A stretch of DNA of 64,000 bases from Haloplanus sp. GDY1. GTDB taxonomy: Archaea > Halobacteriota > Halobacteria > Halobacteriales > Haloferacaceae. The position numbers were made by a program, and so were the translations under genes. The stretch lies in contig NZ_CP098514.1 of assembly GCF_023703775.1 (NCBI RefSeq), forward strand, positions 2,391,998 through 2,455,997. The letters run 5' to 3'. Below are positions 8,113 to 16,834 of the stretch, piece by piece; position 1 is the stretch's first letter; each line of letters begins with the position of its first letter. The notes beneath the pieces are model-generated. The model was not told the DNA's origin and did not search any database. It was given only the letters and a program-made list of their open reading frames with translations.

Positions 8113-8868
8113 TCACTCCTCGTCCGCGGTCGCGTCGACCGCGTCCCCGTACCAGTCGGGCCGTTCGACGGTCGTCGTGCCGACGCCGGTGATCCGAACG
8201 GTCGTCGAGACGTCGCGCTTCCCGGTCCGATACTGCACCGTCGCCTCGGTCCGCAGGGTTCGGACCACGCCGTCCGCGTCGACCAGGAGCGTCATCGAGG
8301 CGTTCGAGGCCACGGCGGTGTCGTTGAGCGCGGCGGTCACGCGGTAGAGTCGCCGGCCGTCGCGGTCGACCGGTTCGACCGTCGCCGTCCGCCGGGTGCT
8401 CAGGCGGTAGAGCGAGTTCCGCCGCAGCGCGCCGTTCAGCTTCACCGACGAGTCGAACAGCGGGACCCGTCGGTAGGTCGCCGTGCCGTTCCGCTGGACC
8501 CGTCGGTAGGTCGTCGTCCCGTTGCGCCAGGCGGCGACGCTCGTCGGGCCGGCGGCGTAGCGGGGCGGTGCGTCGCCGACGACACGCCGACTGCTCACCA
8601 CCCGGCCGCGGATCGGGTCACCGGGATCCACGCGCCACGTCCGGTTGCTGACGACGCGGAACGAGCCGTTCGTCGGCCGCATCGTCGTCGTCGACCGCAC
8701 CGTGAACGGCTGCGACTGGAGGGCGTCCGTGTGCGCCCCGATCAGCGCGCTCGTGTCGGTCACGCCGTCCTCCGAGAGGCCCGGCGGCGGCCCCGACCCT
8801 CCCGTCGGTGCGGTACAGCCCGCGGCGACGACCAGCAGACAGGTCAGCACCGCGATCCGGCGACTCAT
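8113..8868 (-). CDS. Haloarchaeal lipoprotein, DUF-type outer-surface domain
   Basis: 251 residues. The N-terminus MSRRIAVLTCLLVVAAGCT is a lipoprotein signal peptide with lipobox VAAGC. Mature segments such as QPFTVRSTTTMRPTNGS, RRLYRVTAALNDTAVAS and MTLLVDADGVVRTLRTEATV form a long antiparallel strand pattern resembling LolA/LppX-like lipid-carrier folds, seen in many haloarchaeal lipoproteins. The start overlaps the end of ccdA by 4 bases, so it is the last gene of the thiol-redox operon. A possibly related extracellular domain is on the membrane protein that opens the operon. Substrate unknown. Confidence 0.75.
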   Translation of the reverse strand: MSRRIAVLTCLLVVAAGCTAPTGGSGPPPGLSEDGVTDTSALIGAHTDALQSQPFTVRSTTTMRPTNGSFRVVSNRTWRVDPGDPIRGRVVSSRRVVGDAPPRYAAGPTSVAAWRNGTTTYRRVQRNGTATYRRVPLFDSSVKLNGALRRNSLYRLSTRRTATVEPVDRDGRRLYRVTAALNDTAVASNASMTLLVDADGVVRTLRTEATVQYRTGKRDVSTTVRITGVGTTTVERPDWYGDAVDATADEE

Positions 8869-9596
8869 CGGGGGACCACCTCCGGGAACCCGTAGAAGAA
8901 GTAGTACATCTCCGCGACCCCCGACGCAGCGAGCAGGACGCCCGACGCGCGGTAGATCCGCTCGGTGTGGTCGCGCAGGATCGAGACGGCCGACGACCCC
9001 CCGAGCGCGGAGACGCCGGTCAGGGTCGTCAGGACGACGCTCATCCCGAGGGCGTAGGCGACGGCGATGCCGACGCCGACGGCTGGCGCCGACGCCAGCC
9101 CCTTCGCGACGACGGCGATGAACAGCGGCGCGGTACAGCCCGCGGCCGCACCCGCGTACAGGACGCCGAAGAGGAAGAACCCCACCACCGACCGCCGTCG
9201 CTCCGGCAGCCGCACGTGGACGAGCGAACCGCCCCGCCAGCCGAGCGCCATCGCGCCGCCGACGAGCAGGAACAGTCCCCCGACGACGACTTCGAGGACC
9301 GCGATGTCCGCCAGCGCTCGCGCGCCGAGCGCGACCGTCGTCCCGGCCAACCCGACGTACACGAGCGTGATGCCCAGGCCCGCGGCGACGCTGATCAGCC
9401 CCGCCCGGGCGAGGGGACCCCGAACCCGGCGGGTGAGCCGCCCGGCCGTGGCCTCGTCGTCCATCCGCGACGCGGTGTCGCCCAGGAAATACGAGAGGTA
9501 GCCGGGAAGCAGGGGGAAGGCACAGGGGGCGAAGAAGGTCACCGTCCCCGCCGAGAACGCCAGCCCGAACAGGGCCGGCAGCGCGAGCCCGCCCAT
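8865..9596 (-). CDS. ccdA: CcdA/DsbD-type transmembrane thiol-redox protein
   Basis: 243 residues with about six transmembrane helices. The first redox Cys is in TFFAPCAFPLLPGYLSYFLG (residues ~20-39), a near-exact CcdA motif (cf. SPCVLPLVPGYLS). The partner Cys is in GAAAGCTAPLF in the fourth helix. The protein passes reducing equivalents from cytoplasmic thioredoxin across the membrane to exported thiol proteins, classically for cytochrome c maturation. It lies immediately downstream of the TlpA-like gene (no gap), its expected electron acceptor. Confidence 0.9.
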   Translation of the reverse strand: MGGLALPALFGLAFSAGTVTFFAPCAFPLLPGYLSYFLGDTASRMDDEATAGRLTRRVRGPLARAGLISVAAGLGITLVYVGLAGTTVALGARALADIAVLEVVVGGLFLLVGGAMALGWRGGSLVHVRLPERRRSVVGFFLFGVLYAGAAAGCTAPLFIAVVAKGLASAPAVGVGIAVAYALGMSVVLTTLTGVSALGGSSAVSILRDHTERIYRASGVLLAASGVAEMYYFFYGFPEVVPR

Positions 9597-10139
9597 TCAG
9601 GACTCCCCCACCAGCGGCGCGACGAGGGCGTCGAACTCCTCGAACGTGCGCGCCCGCACTTCGGGGTCGTCGCCCGTCGCCGGCGTCCCGTCCGCGTCGA
9701 ACAGGAGGTTCGTGGGGTAACTGTTGGCGTTCCATCGCTGGGTGGCTTCGAGCGCGGGGTCGGAGACGACCGGCCACGTCCCCTCGTACTCCGTCCAGAA
9801 CTCCCGGACGAGCGTCTCGTCGACTTCGGGCGTGATCGACACCATGTGCAAGGCGTCGGCGCCGTAGGCCGCCCGGAGCTTCCGGAAGTCGGGCATCTCG
9901 CGCTGACACGGCTTGCACCAGGTCGTGAAGAAGTTCAACAGGGTGACCGTCCCCGGCTCGACGAGGCGCACCTCGCCGTCCGGGAAGTCCCCCCGCGTGA
10001 CGACCGAGGGGAGGGCGAGCGGGTCGTCGTCGCTCGGCGTTCCGGCGGGGTCGGTCGACGACCCGCCGAGACACCCGGCGGCGCCGCTGATCGCTGTGCC
10101 GATGGCTCCCAGGAGGAGCCGGCGCTGTCTGGAGGGCAT
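9597..10139 (-). CDS. TlpA-like exported thioredoxin lipoprotein
   Basis: 180 residues. The N-terminus MPSRQRRLLLGAIGTAISGAAGCLGG combines a twin-arginine-like start (RQRR) with a lipobox (GAAGC), as is common for haloarchaeal Tat lipoproteins. The thioredoxin fold carries the active-site motif WCKPCQREMPDF near residue 73, following LLNFFTTW, and the cis-Pro segment NSYPTNLLFD. It would reduce disulfides outside the membrane using electrons from the adjacent CcdA. It is encoded between ccdA and the 488-residue membrane protein on the same strand. Confidence 0.9.
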   Translation of the reverse strand: MPSRQRRLLLGAIGTAISGAAGCLGGSSTDPAGTPSDDDPLALPSVVTRGDFPDGEVRLVEPGTVTLLNFFTTWCKPCQREMPDFRKLRAAYGADALHMVSITPEVDETLVREFWTEYEGTWPVVSDPALEATQRWNANSYPTNLLFDADGTPATGDDPEVRARTFEEFDALVAPLVGES

Positions 10140-10202
10140 GCGATTCGGGCGGTTTCGCTCGCCGATACAAATAGCTTGGTGGGCCGTCTCGCGGGACGAC
10201 GG

Positions 10203-11669
10203 TCAGTAGGCGAACAGTTTCCAGGTCCACTCCCCGAGGGACCGCGGGCCGAGCGCCTCGGGCCGGCGCACGTCGATACCCACCTCGAAGGTGTAGCGGA
10301 CCCGTGCGTCGATCCGCGTCTCCGACGCCCCCGTCCCCACCGTCGCTTCGAAGCGGTAGGTGATCGTTTCGACGGTGCCCCGCTCCGCGTCGAGGACGGC
10401 CCGCACTCTGGCGGCCGTCACGTTCGTGACCCGGTTCGGCGGCCGCGTCTGTGCCGTCGCGAACACCGCCTCGGGATCCGTGAGTTCGACGACCACCGCC
10501 GTGTCGTTGCGCTCGGCGACGCGCCAGCCCTCGACGCCGGGGTCGGGCGGCGTGAGTCCCCCCTCGTCGTGCAGGTCGTAGTCGGCCATCCACTGCACGT
10601 AGTCGGGCGACGCCCGCACGGGCCGTCCGTCGCCGACGGTTCGCTGCCCGAGGGCGAAGCGGTCGAGGCCACGGACCGGCGGCGACCCCGTCCCGGTGTC
10701 GGCGTATATCGACGGTCCGACCGCCTGCCCGCGGAGCAGTTGGCGGTACTGCCGGTCGGTCCGGTCCACCCGGTGTTCGACGACGAACGGCTCGGCGTCT
10801 CCGGGTCCGACCGTGATCCGGAACCGGTGGTCCCGTCGCTCGGTGTTCGACAGCGCCGTCGCGTACGCCGCCCCCGGATCCTCCGGGAGTCCCGCGGGCG
10901 ACGCGTCCATCGGCCGGTGTTCGCCCACGCGAACGACGCCCGCGCCGACGACCGGGGCGACGACCACCGCGAGCGCCAGTCCGACGGCGACGGGCGACGG
11001 GCGGGTCGTGTCGGGTGGACGACCGTCGAGATGCAGGCTCGCGAGCGCCGCCAGCACGCCCATCCAGAGGATCATGACGCCGCCGCTCGTGGCCGCGAGG
11101 ACGGCGACCGACCGCGTCGCGAGCACGGCCCCGACCCCCGCGGCGGCGACGCCGCCGGCGAGGACGCCGCCGCCGAGGTGAGCGAGGAGGACGACGCCGA
11201 GGCGCCGCGGCCGTTCGACCGCCGCGCCGACCGCGTCCCGGAGCGCCGTCCCGACGGACGCACTCGCGGCCCCGAGCGCCGTCGCCGGCACCGCCCACGC
11301 GACGACGGTTCCGAGCGCGACGCCGAGCAGCGGCGACAGCACGATCACCTCCGTCGAGGGAGTCCAGCCGGCCCAGTAGAGCGCCGCCCGGACCGGCGTG
11401 TCGACGAGGAGGAACAGCGCCGCTCCAGCGGGGACCGCGAGGAGGTGGCCGAGGACGGCGAGGGCGAGGAGTGACCGTGGCGACCGGTCGGCGCGGCGGC
11501 CGACTGCGACGAGGGTGACGACCGGTGGCCAGAGGACGGCGGCCGGCGGCGAGAGCAGCCAGCCCAGCAGTCCGCGGAGTCCCACCTCCCCGACGACGGC
11601 GAGGCCGGCCGCGGGGAGGTGCCACCGACGGGTCGCTATCCATCGACCGAGACGCTGGAGGGCGGACAC
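10203..11669 (-). CDS. Polytopic membrane protein with C-terminal extracytoplasmic domain
   Basis: 488 residues, not assigned to a named family. Roughly the first 250 residues form six or seven hydrophobic helices (for example HLPAAGLAVVGEVGLRGLLG, VLAATSGGVMILWMGVLAAL, VAVGLALAVVVAPVVGAGVV). The last ~230 residues are hydrophilic and contain strand patterns (YATALSNTERRDHRFRITVG, VTAARVRAVLDAERGTVETI) similar in style to the operon's lipoprotein. It is the first gene of the minus-strand set with TlpA-like, CcdA and the lipoprotein, 63 bases ahead of the thioredoxin. It may be a surface-domain partner of that system. Confidence 0.7.
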   Translation of the reverse strand: MSALQRLGRWIATRRWHLPAAGLAVVGEVGLRGLLGWLLSPPAAVLWPPVVTLVAVGRRADRSPRSLLALAVLGHLLAVPAGAALFLLVDTPVRAALYWAGWTPSTEVIVLSPLLGVALGTVVAWAVPATALGAASASVGTALRDAVGAAVERPRRLGVVLLAHLGGGVLAGGVAAAGVGAVLATRSVAVLAATSGGVMILWMGVLAALASLHLDGRPPDTTRPSPVAVGLALAVVVAPVVGAGVVRVGEHRPMDASPAGLPEDPGAAYATALSNTERRDHRFRITVGPGDAEPFVVEHRVDRTDRQYRQLLRGQAVGPSIYADTGTGSPPVRGLDRFALGQRTVGDGRPVRASPDYVQWMADYDLHDEGGLTPPDPGVEGWRVAERNDTAVVVELTDPEAVFATAQTRPPNRVTNVTAARVRAVLDAERGTVETITYRFEATVGTGASETRIDARVRYTFEVGIDVRRPEALGPRSLGEWTWKLFAY

Positions 11670-11766
11670 GGGTAGCGATTGGGGCGGTGGGTCTTAATCC
11701 GGTCGGCCCGCGTGCCGGGGGCGAGGTCCGACCCGGGCTTAACACCGTCCCGACCCTACGGGGGGT

Positions 11767-12978
11767 ATGTCGTCCCCCGACGCGCCGCCCGACCGGCAGT
11801 TCACCTTCGACTACGACCCCGGCGAACTCCGCTGCGGGCGCGGCCGCGCGGCCGACCTGGGCGACCTGCTGGCCGCCCGCGACTGCGCCCGCGCCCTCGT
11901 CGTCACCGGGTCGAACGTCGGCGCGAACCGTGCGGTCATGGACCCGGTCGAGGCGGGTCTGGACGGCCGCCTCGCCGGCGTCTTCGACGAGACCACCCCC
12001 GAGAAGTCGCTCGCGACGGGGCTGGCGGGCGCCCGACGCGCCCGCGAGGAGGGAGTCGACGCCCTCGTCGCCGTCGGGAGCGGCAGTAGCCTCGACGTGG
12101 CGAAGGTGATCGCCGCCCTCGAGAGCCACGCCGACCCCGCGGCCGCCGCCGAGCGCGCAGTCGAGTCGGAGCGCGTCCCGGTCGACGACGACCCCCTGCC
12201 CATCGTCGCCGTGCCCACGACGCTCGCCGGCGCCGACCTCTCGGTCATCGCCGGCGTCGGCCTCTCGCTTTCGGCGGGGAGGCCGCCCCACGAGGTCCCC
12301 AACGGCTCCGTGAGCGACGCGCGACTCATGCCGACCGCCCTGTGTTACGACCTCGCGCTCTTCGAGACGACGCCGAAATCCGTCCTCACGGCCTCGGCGA
12401 TGAACGGCTTCGACAAGGCCGTCGAGTGTCTCTACTCGCCGCACGCCACGCCCGTGACCGACGCCACGGCGGCCCGCGCGCTCTCGCTCGCGTCGTCCGG
12501 GTTCCCGACCCTCCCCGAGGAGTCGATGGACGAGGGCAAGCTCTACGACGCCGTCTCGGGGGTCGTCCTCGCCCAGTACGGCATCTCGACGCCGGGCACG
12601 TACCGCGCGTCGATCATCCACGCCTTCGGCCACGGCTTCTCCCACGACTACGACGCCCACCAGGGGGTGGTTCACGGCGTCCTCGCGCCGCACGTCCTCC
12701 GCTACGTCTTCGACCGGACCCACGCGCGGCGCGACCTGCTGGCCGAGGCCCTCGGCGTCGCCGACGACGCGGCTGACCCCGCCGTCGCCGTCGTCGACGC
12801 CGTCGCGGGGGTCGCCGCCGACCTCGGGCTCCCGTCACGACTCCGCGAACTCGACGGTCTCGACCGCGCGCACCTGCCCGGGATCGCCGACGAGATCCGC
12901 GCCGACGGCCTCGTGGACGCGGCGCCCGTCGAGCCGACACGGGCGGAGATCCTGGCCGTTCTCGAAGACGCGTGGTGA
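11767..12978 (+). CDS. Iron-containing alcohol dehydrogenase family protein
   Basis: 403 residues. A Rossmann-like N-terminal half carries the nucleotide-binding GSGSSLDVAKVIA (near residue 106) and VPTTLAGADLS. The C-terminal helical half carries the metal site: Asp in NGFDKAVECLYSP and His residues in HAFGHGFSHDYDAHQGVVHG (residues ~280-300). Members reduce aldehydes or act as glycerol-type dehydrogenases with NAD(P)H and Fe or Zn. A CTTAAC element ~27 bases upstream fits a leaderless start at 11767. The substrate cannot be told from the sequence. It converges with the peroxiredoxin gene. Confidence 0.85.
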   Translation: MSSPDAPPDRQFTFDYDPGELRCGRGRAADLGDLLAARDCARALVVTGSNVGANRAVMDPVEAGLDGRLAGVFDETTPEKSLATGLAGARRAREEGVDALVAVGSGSSLDVAKVIAALESHADPAAAAERAVESERVPVDDDPLPIVAVPTTLAGADLSVIAGVGLSLSAGRPPHEVPNGSVSDARLMPTALCYDLALFETTPKSVLTASAMNGFDKAVECLYSPHATPVTDATAARALSLASSGFPTLPEESMDEGKLYDAVSGVVLAQYGISTPGTYRASIIHAFGHGFSHDYDAHQGVVHGVLAPHVLRYVFDRTHARRDLLAEALGVADDAADPAVAVVDAVAGVAADLGLPSRLRELDGLDRAHLPGIADEIRADGLVDAAPVEPTRAEILAVLEDAW

Positions 12979-12989
12979 GGATCCGTCGC

Positions 12990-13430
12990 CTACTCGCCGC
13001 CGAACTCGCTGCGGGCGTCGTCGAGTACCTCGCTGGCGTGCCCGCCCGGATCGGGAGCGTAGGTCGCCCGGACCTCGCCGTCCGCGATCAGGACGGTCCG
13101 CCGGTCGGCGTAGCCCAGGTCCGTCGAGACGCCGAAGGCCTCGGCCACCTCGCCCTCGGGGTCGGCGAGCAGGTCGAACGCCAGTCCCTCCGCCGCCGCG
13201 AACTCGGCGTGGCGCTCGACGTCGTCCATCGAGACGCCGTAGACCGTCACGCCGAGTTCGCCGAACGCCGACAGCGACTCCTGGAACTCGGATGCCTCGA
13301 CGGTACACCCCTTGGTGAAGTCCTCGGGGTAGAAGAAGACGACCGTCGGCTCCGAGAAGTCGGGTGTCACCGACTCGCCGTGCTGGTTGGGCGCCGAGAC
13401 GTCCGGGACCGGATCGCCGGGGTCGAGCAT
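12990..13430 (-). CDS. bcp: Bcp/AhpC-type peroxiredoxin
   Basis: 146 residues, full length for the BCP (PrxQ) class. The peroxidatic Cys lies in FFYPEDFTKGCTVEASEFQ (residue ~42), where the usual TPGCT motif is replaced by TKGCT. It reduces peroxides using thioredoxin-type donors in the cytoplasm. ATG 13430 is chosen because the fold starts at LDPGDPVPDVSAPN. A membrane protein gene lies 47 bases upstream in the same direction and an animal-type peroxidase further up, suggesting a local oxidative-stress theme. Confidence 0.9.
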   Translation of the reverse strand: MLDPGDPVPDVSAPNQHGESVTPDFSEPTVVFFYPEDFTKGCTVEASEFQESLSAFGELGVTVYGVSMDDVERHAEFAAAEGLAFDLLADPEGEVAEAFGVSTDLGYADRRTVLIADGEVRATYAPDPGGHASEVLDDARSEFGGE

Positions 13431-13477
13431 CGGCCGCCCTTCGGTCGCGACGGGGATAACCGGTTCGCCACCGGCGA

Positions 13478-14392
13478 CTACCCCCGGATCGCCGCGAGCA
13501 ACAGCGCCGCACCGAGCAGGCCGACCGTCCCCAGCGCGTACGCGACGATCGACTCCCGTTCCCCCGCGAAGACGACGAAGGCGCCCGCCGCGCCCAGAAA
13601 GCAGAGCCCGAGACCGCCGAGGGCGATCCTGACCGCCCGGTCGAGCCCCCCATCCGGATGCCAGTCGCTCGTCCGGGCGACGGTGTCGAGGCCGTCCGCG
13701 ACCCGGTCGGCGGCGTCGACCGGCACGACCAGCAGGAGCGGCCGACCCCACCACCCCCGGCGCCGGTATCGCGGGACGAAGACGACGTAGTCGCCGACGC
13801 GGCGGCGGTGAACCCGCCGAAGCGGCGAGAGGTCGAACGTCCGCACCGACCGGTCGTCCGGGTCGGGGGCCGCCGTCGCGACGTACTCGGCGGCGGCCGC
13901 GCCGGTCACCAGCCGGAGCCGCGCCGTCTCCGGATCGAGCCGGCCCACCGTGTACCGCACGTCCACCGCCGCCCGGCAGACGGCGACGGCGACGGGGTAG
14001 GCGAGCAGGAGAGCGGGCTGGACCGCCAGCGGCAGGAACAGGAGCGCGGCGCCGAACAGGCCGATCGGCAGGTAGCGGAGCCGGAGCCACCCGGTCGACG
14101 GCAGCAGCGTCTCGCGTTCGCGCGCGGTCCCGTGTTCGGCCGACAGCAGGACGTACCACAGCGACGCCGGCCCCCCGACGAGGAGGAGCACCCCGACGAG
14201 GACGGCGATCCGCGCGTCCCCGCCGCCGACGCCCCGAACCACGAGGAGTCCGAGCAGCGCCAGCAGGCCCAGCGCGAAGAGCCCGGCGACGCCCGCCAGG
14301 AGGTGCCACACCGCGAGCCGGAAGCGGTCGGCGTCGCGGTCCGGATACGCTGCCCACGTAACGACGTGGCCGTCCTCGGCGTCGTCGGACAT
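13478..14392 (-). CDS. Haloarchaeal membrane protein of unknown function
   Basis: 304 residues with about six predicted helices in three pairs: WHLLAGVAGLFALGLLALLG with IAVLVGVLLLVGGPASLWYV near the N-terminus; GLFGAALLFLPLAVQPALLL in the middle; and IALGGLGLCFLGAAGAFVVF with ALGTVGLLGAALLLAAIRG at the end. A cytoplasmic or external domain (~residues 145-240) separates the last pair, with the pattern VRYTVGRLDPETARLRLVTG ... YVVFVPRYRRRGWWG. I do not recognise the family. It is encoded between the peroxidase and the peroxiredoxin on the same strand, 33 bases after the former. Confidence 0.7.
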   Translation of the reverse strand: MSDDAEDGHVVTWAAYPDRDADRFRLAVWHLLAGVAGLFALGLLALLGLLVVRGVGGGDARIAVLVGVLLLVGGPASLWYVLLSAEHGTARERETLLPSTGWLRLRYLPIGLFGAALLFLPLAVQPALLLAYPVAVAVCRAAVDVRYTVGRLDPETARLRLVTGAAAAEYVATAAPDPDDRSVRTFDLSPLRRVHRRRVGDYVVFVPRYRRRGWWGRPLLLVVPVDAADRVADGLDTVARTSDWHPDGGLDRAVRIALGGLGLCFLGAAGAFVVFAGERESIVAYALGTVGLLGAALLLAAIRG

Positions 14393-14425
14393 CGCCCGGC
14401 TATCCGGCGGGCGCCGCCAAGGCTC

Positions 14426-16390
14426 TTACCCCTCAGCGAACGCGCTCACCTCGCCCGTCGGCGTCCGGACGGTGACGGTCTCGCCGTCGTCGTCGATGGC
14501 GGCCGCGTCCCGGTCGAACGCGACCGTCCGCACGCCGGGGTCGCCCTCCGGCCCCTCGCCCGTGTAGACGACGAGCCGTTCGCCGGGGCGGAGGTCCGGC
14601 AGCGGCTCCAGCCCCTCGCCCGTTATCGTCCCGGTCTGCTCCTCGAAGTCGACCACGTAGCCGTCGACGGGCAGGTCCCCGCTCCCCGCGTGTTCGAGGA
14701 TCACCGCCTCGCCGTTCGTCGGGTCGCCGGCCGGCGTGTCCGGCGCCGACCCGGTGCCGTCGGCGTCCACCTCGTGGATCGTCAGCCCGTCCGGCGCCGG
14801 TCCCGTGGCGAACCGCAGGAGGTCGCCGAACCGGTACGGCGCCGCCCGCTCCGGTTCGTCGTCCGGAACCTCGGTCACCGCTCGCGGGAGGACCGGCCGC
14901 CAGTCCGGCGTCTCGTCGACGAACGGCCGCTCGTCGGCGTCGACCAGTCCGCGGATCACCTCGCCGACGATACGGCTGCCGACCGCGCCAAGCCGGTGAC
15001 CGTCGTTCTGCCGGTCGGCCTCCGCGAGGACGTACAGCCACGCCGGCGCCTCGGTGTCGGCGCCGCGGTGGACGTCGGTCAGGTAGTCGCCGAACGACCG
15101 GCCGCTCCCCAGGGGCAGGTCGTCGTTGGAGAGGGGGTCGACGTCCATCGCCCGCGCCAGCGCCTGCCCGGACGGCAGGCCGAGCGCCTTCCCGCGCCGG
15201 AGGTTCCGGGCCGCCAGCGACGCCGGCTCCTCGTCGACGAACGGGAGCAGGTGCAGCGCCGGCGGCAACTCCGCGTCGATTCTCGCCGCGGGCTGGGGCG
15301 ACTCGTCGGTCTCGGCTCCGTGGTCGAAGAAGTACGGCCACTCGACGACGAGGCGGTCCGGCACGGGCCGGAACCCGTCGAGGTGGTCGTCCGTCTCCGC
15401 CTCCATCACCCCCGGCGGGAGGTCCGGCCCCTCCGTCCCCGCCGCCATCTTCAGCGTCTTCTCCGGCGCCGGTCCCGGGAAGAACTGCACGTCCCCCGAG
15501 TCGCGGTTGACCGTGTAGGCGTCGCGGATCTGACTGTGGCCGTAGCGGTAGGCCGCGACGGCGAACTCCACGGGGATCGCCACGGGATCGTCCGGGTCGA
15601 GGAAGAACCGACGGCCGTGGGCGCGGACGTCGTCGAGGACCGTGTTGTCACACACCCGCGGGAGGAACTCGTGGAGCACGAGCCACTGGTAGTGCCAGCG
15701 GACGAGGCGCTGGGCCGCCCCGAAGGCGTCCTCCTCGTCCTCGATCAGGTCGTGCCCGTCGCCCGAGCGGACGTAGTCGACGACGCGGTTGTGGAACTTC
15801 AGGAACGTCAACAGCAACTGCGAGATGACCAGGTTCTCGTCGTTGCGCGGGTCGACGATGAGCGCGCTCCCCTGCCCGTTTCGCTGGAGGTCCGTGGCCC
15901 CGAACCGCGCCGCCCGCGTCGCCGACTCGTCGGCCGGGGACGCGCCCGCCGCCGGCCCGGTGAGGAGTTTGGCCTCGTGGGGGTCGTCGTCGTCGTAGAG
16001 GAAGGGCCGCACTTCCGACCCGGCGCCGTACATCGAATCCAGATCCAGCGCCGGCGTCCGAAAGTTCCGAAGCGCCTCCGGATCGTTCCGACGCTCCAGC
16101 GCCGACGTGGGATCGAACGTGATCTCGTGGTCGACGAACTGGCCGAAGAAGGCCACTCCCGAGGGCACGTCGGCGTCCGCCCTCGCCCCCGGCTCCCCGA
16201 GCATCGGCCCGACGAGTTCGTCCCCGTCGACCTCGTACTCGCCCAGCGCGTCCAGGAACGCGTCGTCCCGGACGTACGGGTCGAGGTGTGCGAACCGGTT
16301 CGCGAACCGGTGGCTCCTGACCCGCCCGCTCCTCGTCGTCGCCGCCTCGTTCAGTCCGCGGTGTTCCAGACTCCCGTGGTGCCTCTCCAT
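14426..16390 (-). CDS. Animal-type haem peroxidase with C-terminal lamin-tail-like domain
   Basis: 654 residues from ATG 16390 (a TATA-like TTTATC lies 26-31 bases upstream; a GTG at 16414 is the longer alternative). Hallmarks of the cyclooxygenase/myeloperoxidase superfamily are the distal Asp-His in FFGQFVDHEITFD (D87, H88), the Arg-Glu motif in DPRNDENLVISQ (R182, E185), HNRV, and the proximal His in YRYGHSQIR (H285). No signal peptide is evident. Residues ~560-654 look like a lamin-tail domain (GEAVILEHAGSGDLPVDGY, LRPGERLVVYTG, DDDGETVTVRTPTGE). It would oxidise halide or organic donors with peroxide. Rare in archaea and possibly acquired from bacteria. Confidence 0.85.
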   Translation of the reverse strand: MERHHGSLEHRGLNEAATTRSGRVRSHRFANRFAHLDPYVRDDAFLDALGEYEVDGDELVGPMLGEPGARADADVPSGVAFFGQFVDHEITFDPTSALERRNDPEALRNFRTPALDLDSMYGAGSEVRPFLYDDDDPHEAKLLTGPAAGASPADESATRAARFGATDLQRNGQGSALIVDPRNDENLVISQLLLTFLKFHNRVVDYVRSGDGHDLIEDEEDAFGAAQRLVRWHYQWLVLHEFLPRVCDNTVLDDVRAHGRRFFLDPDDPVAIPVEFAVAAYRYGHSQIRDAYTVNRDSGDVQFFPGPAPEKTLKMAAGTEGPDLPPGVMEAETDDHLDGFRPVPDRLVVEWPYFFDHGAETDESPQPAARIDAELPPALHLLPFVDEEPASLAARNLRRGKALGLPSGQALARAMDVDPLSNDDLPLGSGRSFGDYLTDVHRGADTEAPAWLYVLAEADRQNDGHRLGAVGSRIVGEVIRGLVDADERPFVDETPDWRPVLPRAVTEVPDDEPERAAPYRFGDLLRFATGPAPDGLTIHEVDADGTGSAPDTPAGDPTNGEAVILEHAGSGDLPVDGYVVDFEEQTGTITGEGLEPLPDLRPGERLVVYTGEGPEGDPGVRTVAFDRDAAAIDDDGETVTVRTPTGEVSAFAEG

Positions 16391-16415
16391 GTGGATCGAC
16401 AACAAATGGCTCACA

Positions 16416-16421
16416 GATAAA
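16416..16421 (-). promoter_or_regulatory. TATA-like element of the haem peroxidase gene
   Basis: Minus strand TTTATC in an AT-rich patch, 26-31 bases before ATG 16390. It supports a leaderless start at that codon rather than at GTG 16414. Confidence 0.55.
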
Positions 16422-16598
16422 TGTTAGCTATCGGAACATAGATCCGCAGTGACCACTTCCCGACCGCACGCGCCTCGTGGCGTCGCCGGGCGGCGAGCCG
16501 CGGATTCCGGTGCCGTCCGTCGATCGGCGCCGGATCGTCCCGCGGCCGACGCCCGCAGGTGACGAGCGCGTGTCGGCCGAAATACTGATGGTCAATTG

Positions 16599-16826
16599 TC
16601 ACTTTGGCGAGGGTGGTCGTCGGTCGGTGCGTAAGACCGCACGGCCGACGTCGCGATACAGCCAGTGGGTCGTCGCGTACACGCCGGCCAGTGCGTTGGG
16701 GAGGCGCTCGCGCTTCGGGACGCGGACGGGGAAGTCGCCGCTCCGGCGGCGGCGACGACGGAGACGGCGATACTCGCTCGTCCCCCCGGCTCTCGCCCCC
16801 ACGTTTTTGTCGGACGGCGACGCCAT
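16599..16826 (-). CDS. Possible small basic protein
   Basis: 75 codons from ATG 16826, divergent from the ParA-like gene with an 8-base gap. The C-terminal half (DFPVRVPKRERLPNALAGVY ... THWLYRDVGRAVLRTDR) reads like a real protein. The first half is a run of Arg that GC-rich non-coding DNA can produce by chance. A basic product would be unusual in a halophile. Without it, 16427-16834 is a gene-free spacer. Low certainty. Confidence 0.3.
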   Translation of the reverse strand: MASPSDKNVGARAGGTSEYRRLRRRRRRSGDFPVRVPKRERLPNALAGVYATTHWLYRDVGRAVLRTDRRPPSPK

Positions 16827-16834
16827 GCCGTCCC

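Noticed and set aside
8113-12723. A 1536-codon open frame on the minus strand
   Set aside because: Only its end (8113-8868) is a real gene. The rest is Arg/Gly/Pro-rich shadow antisense or out of frame to the redox operon and the alcohol dehydrogenase, a usual effect of very high GC.
13658-16420. A 920-codon open frame on the plus strand
   Set aside because: Antisense to the membrane protein and haem peroxidase genes, both of which have recognisable motifs and promoters.
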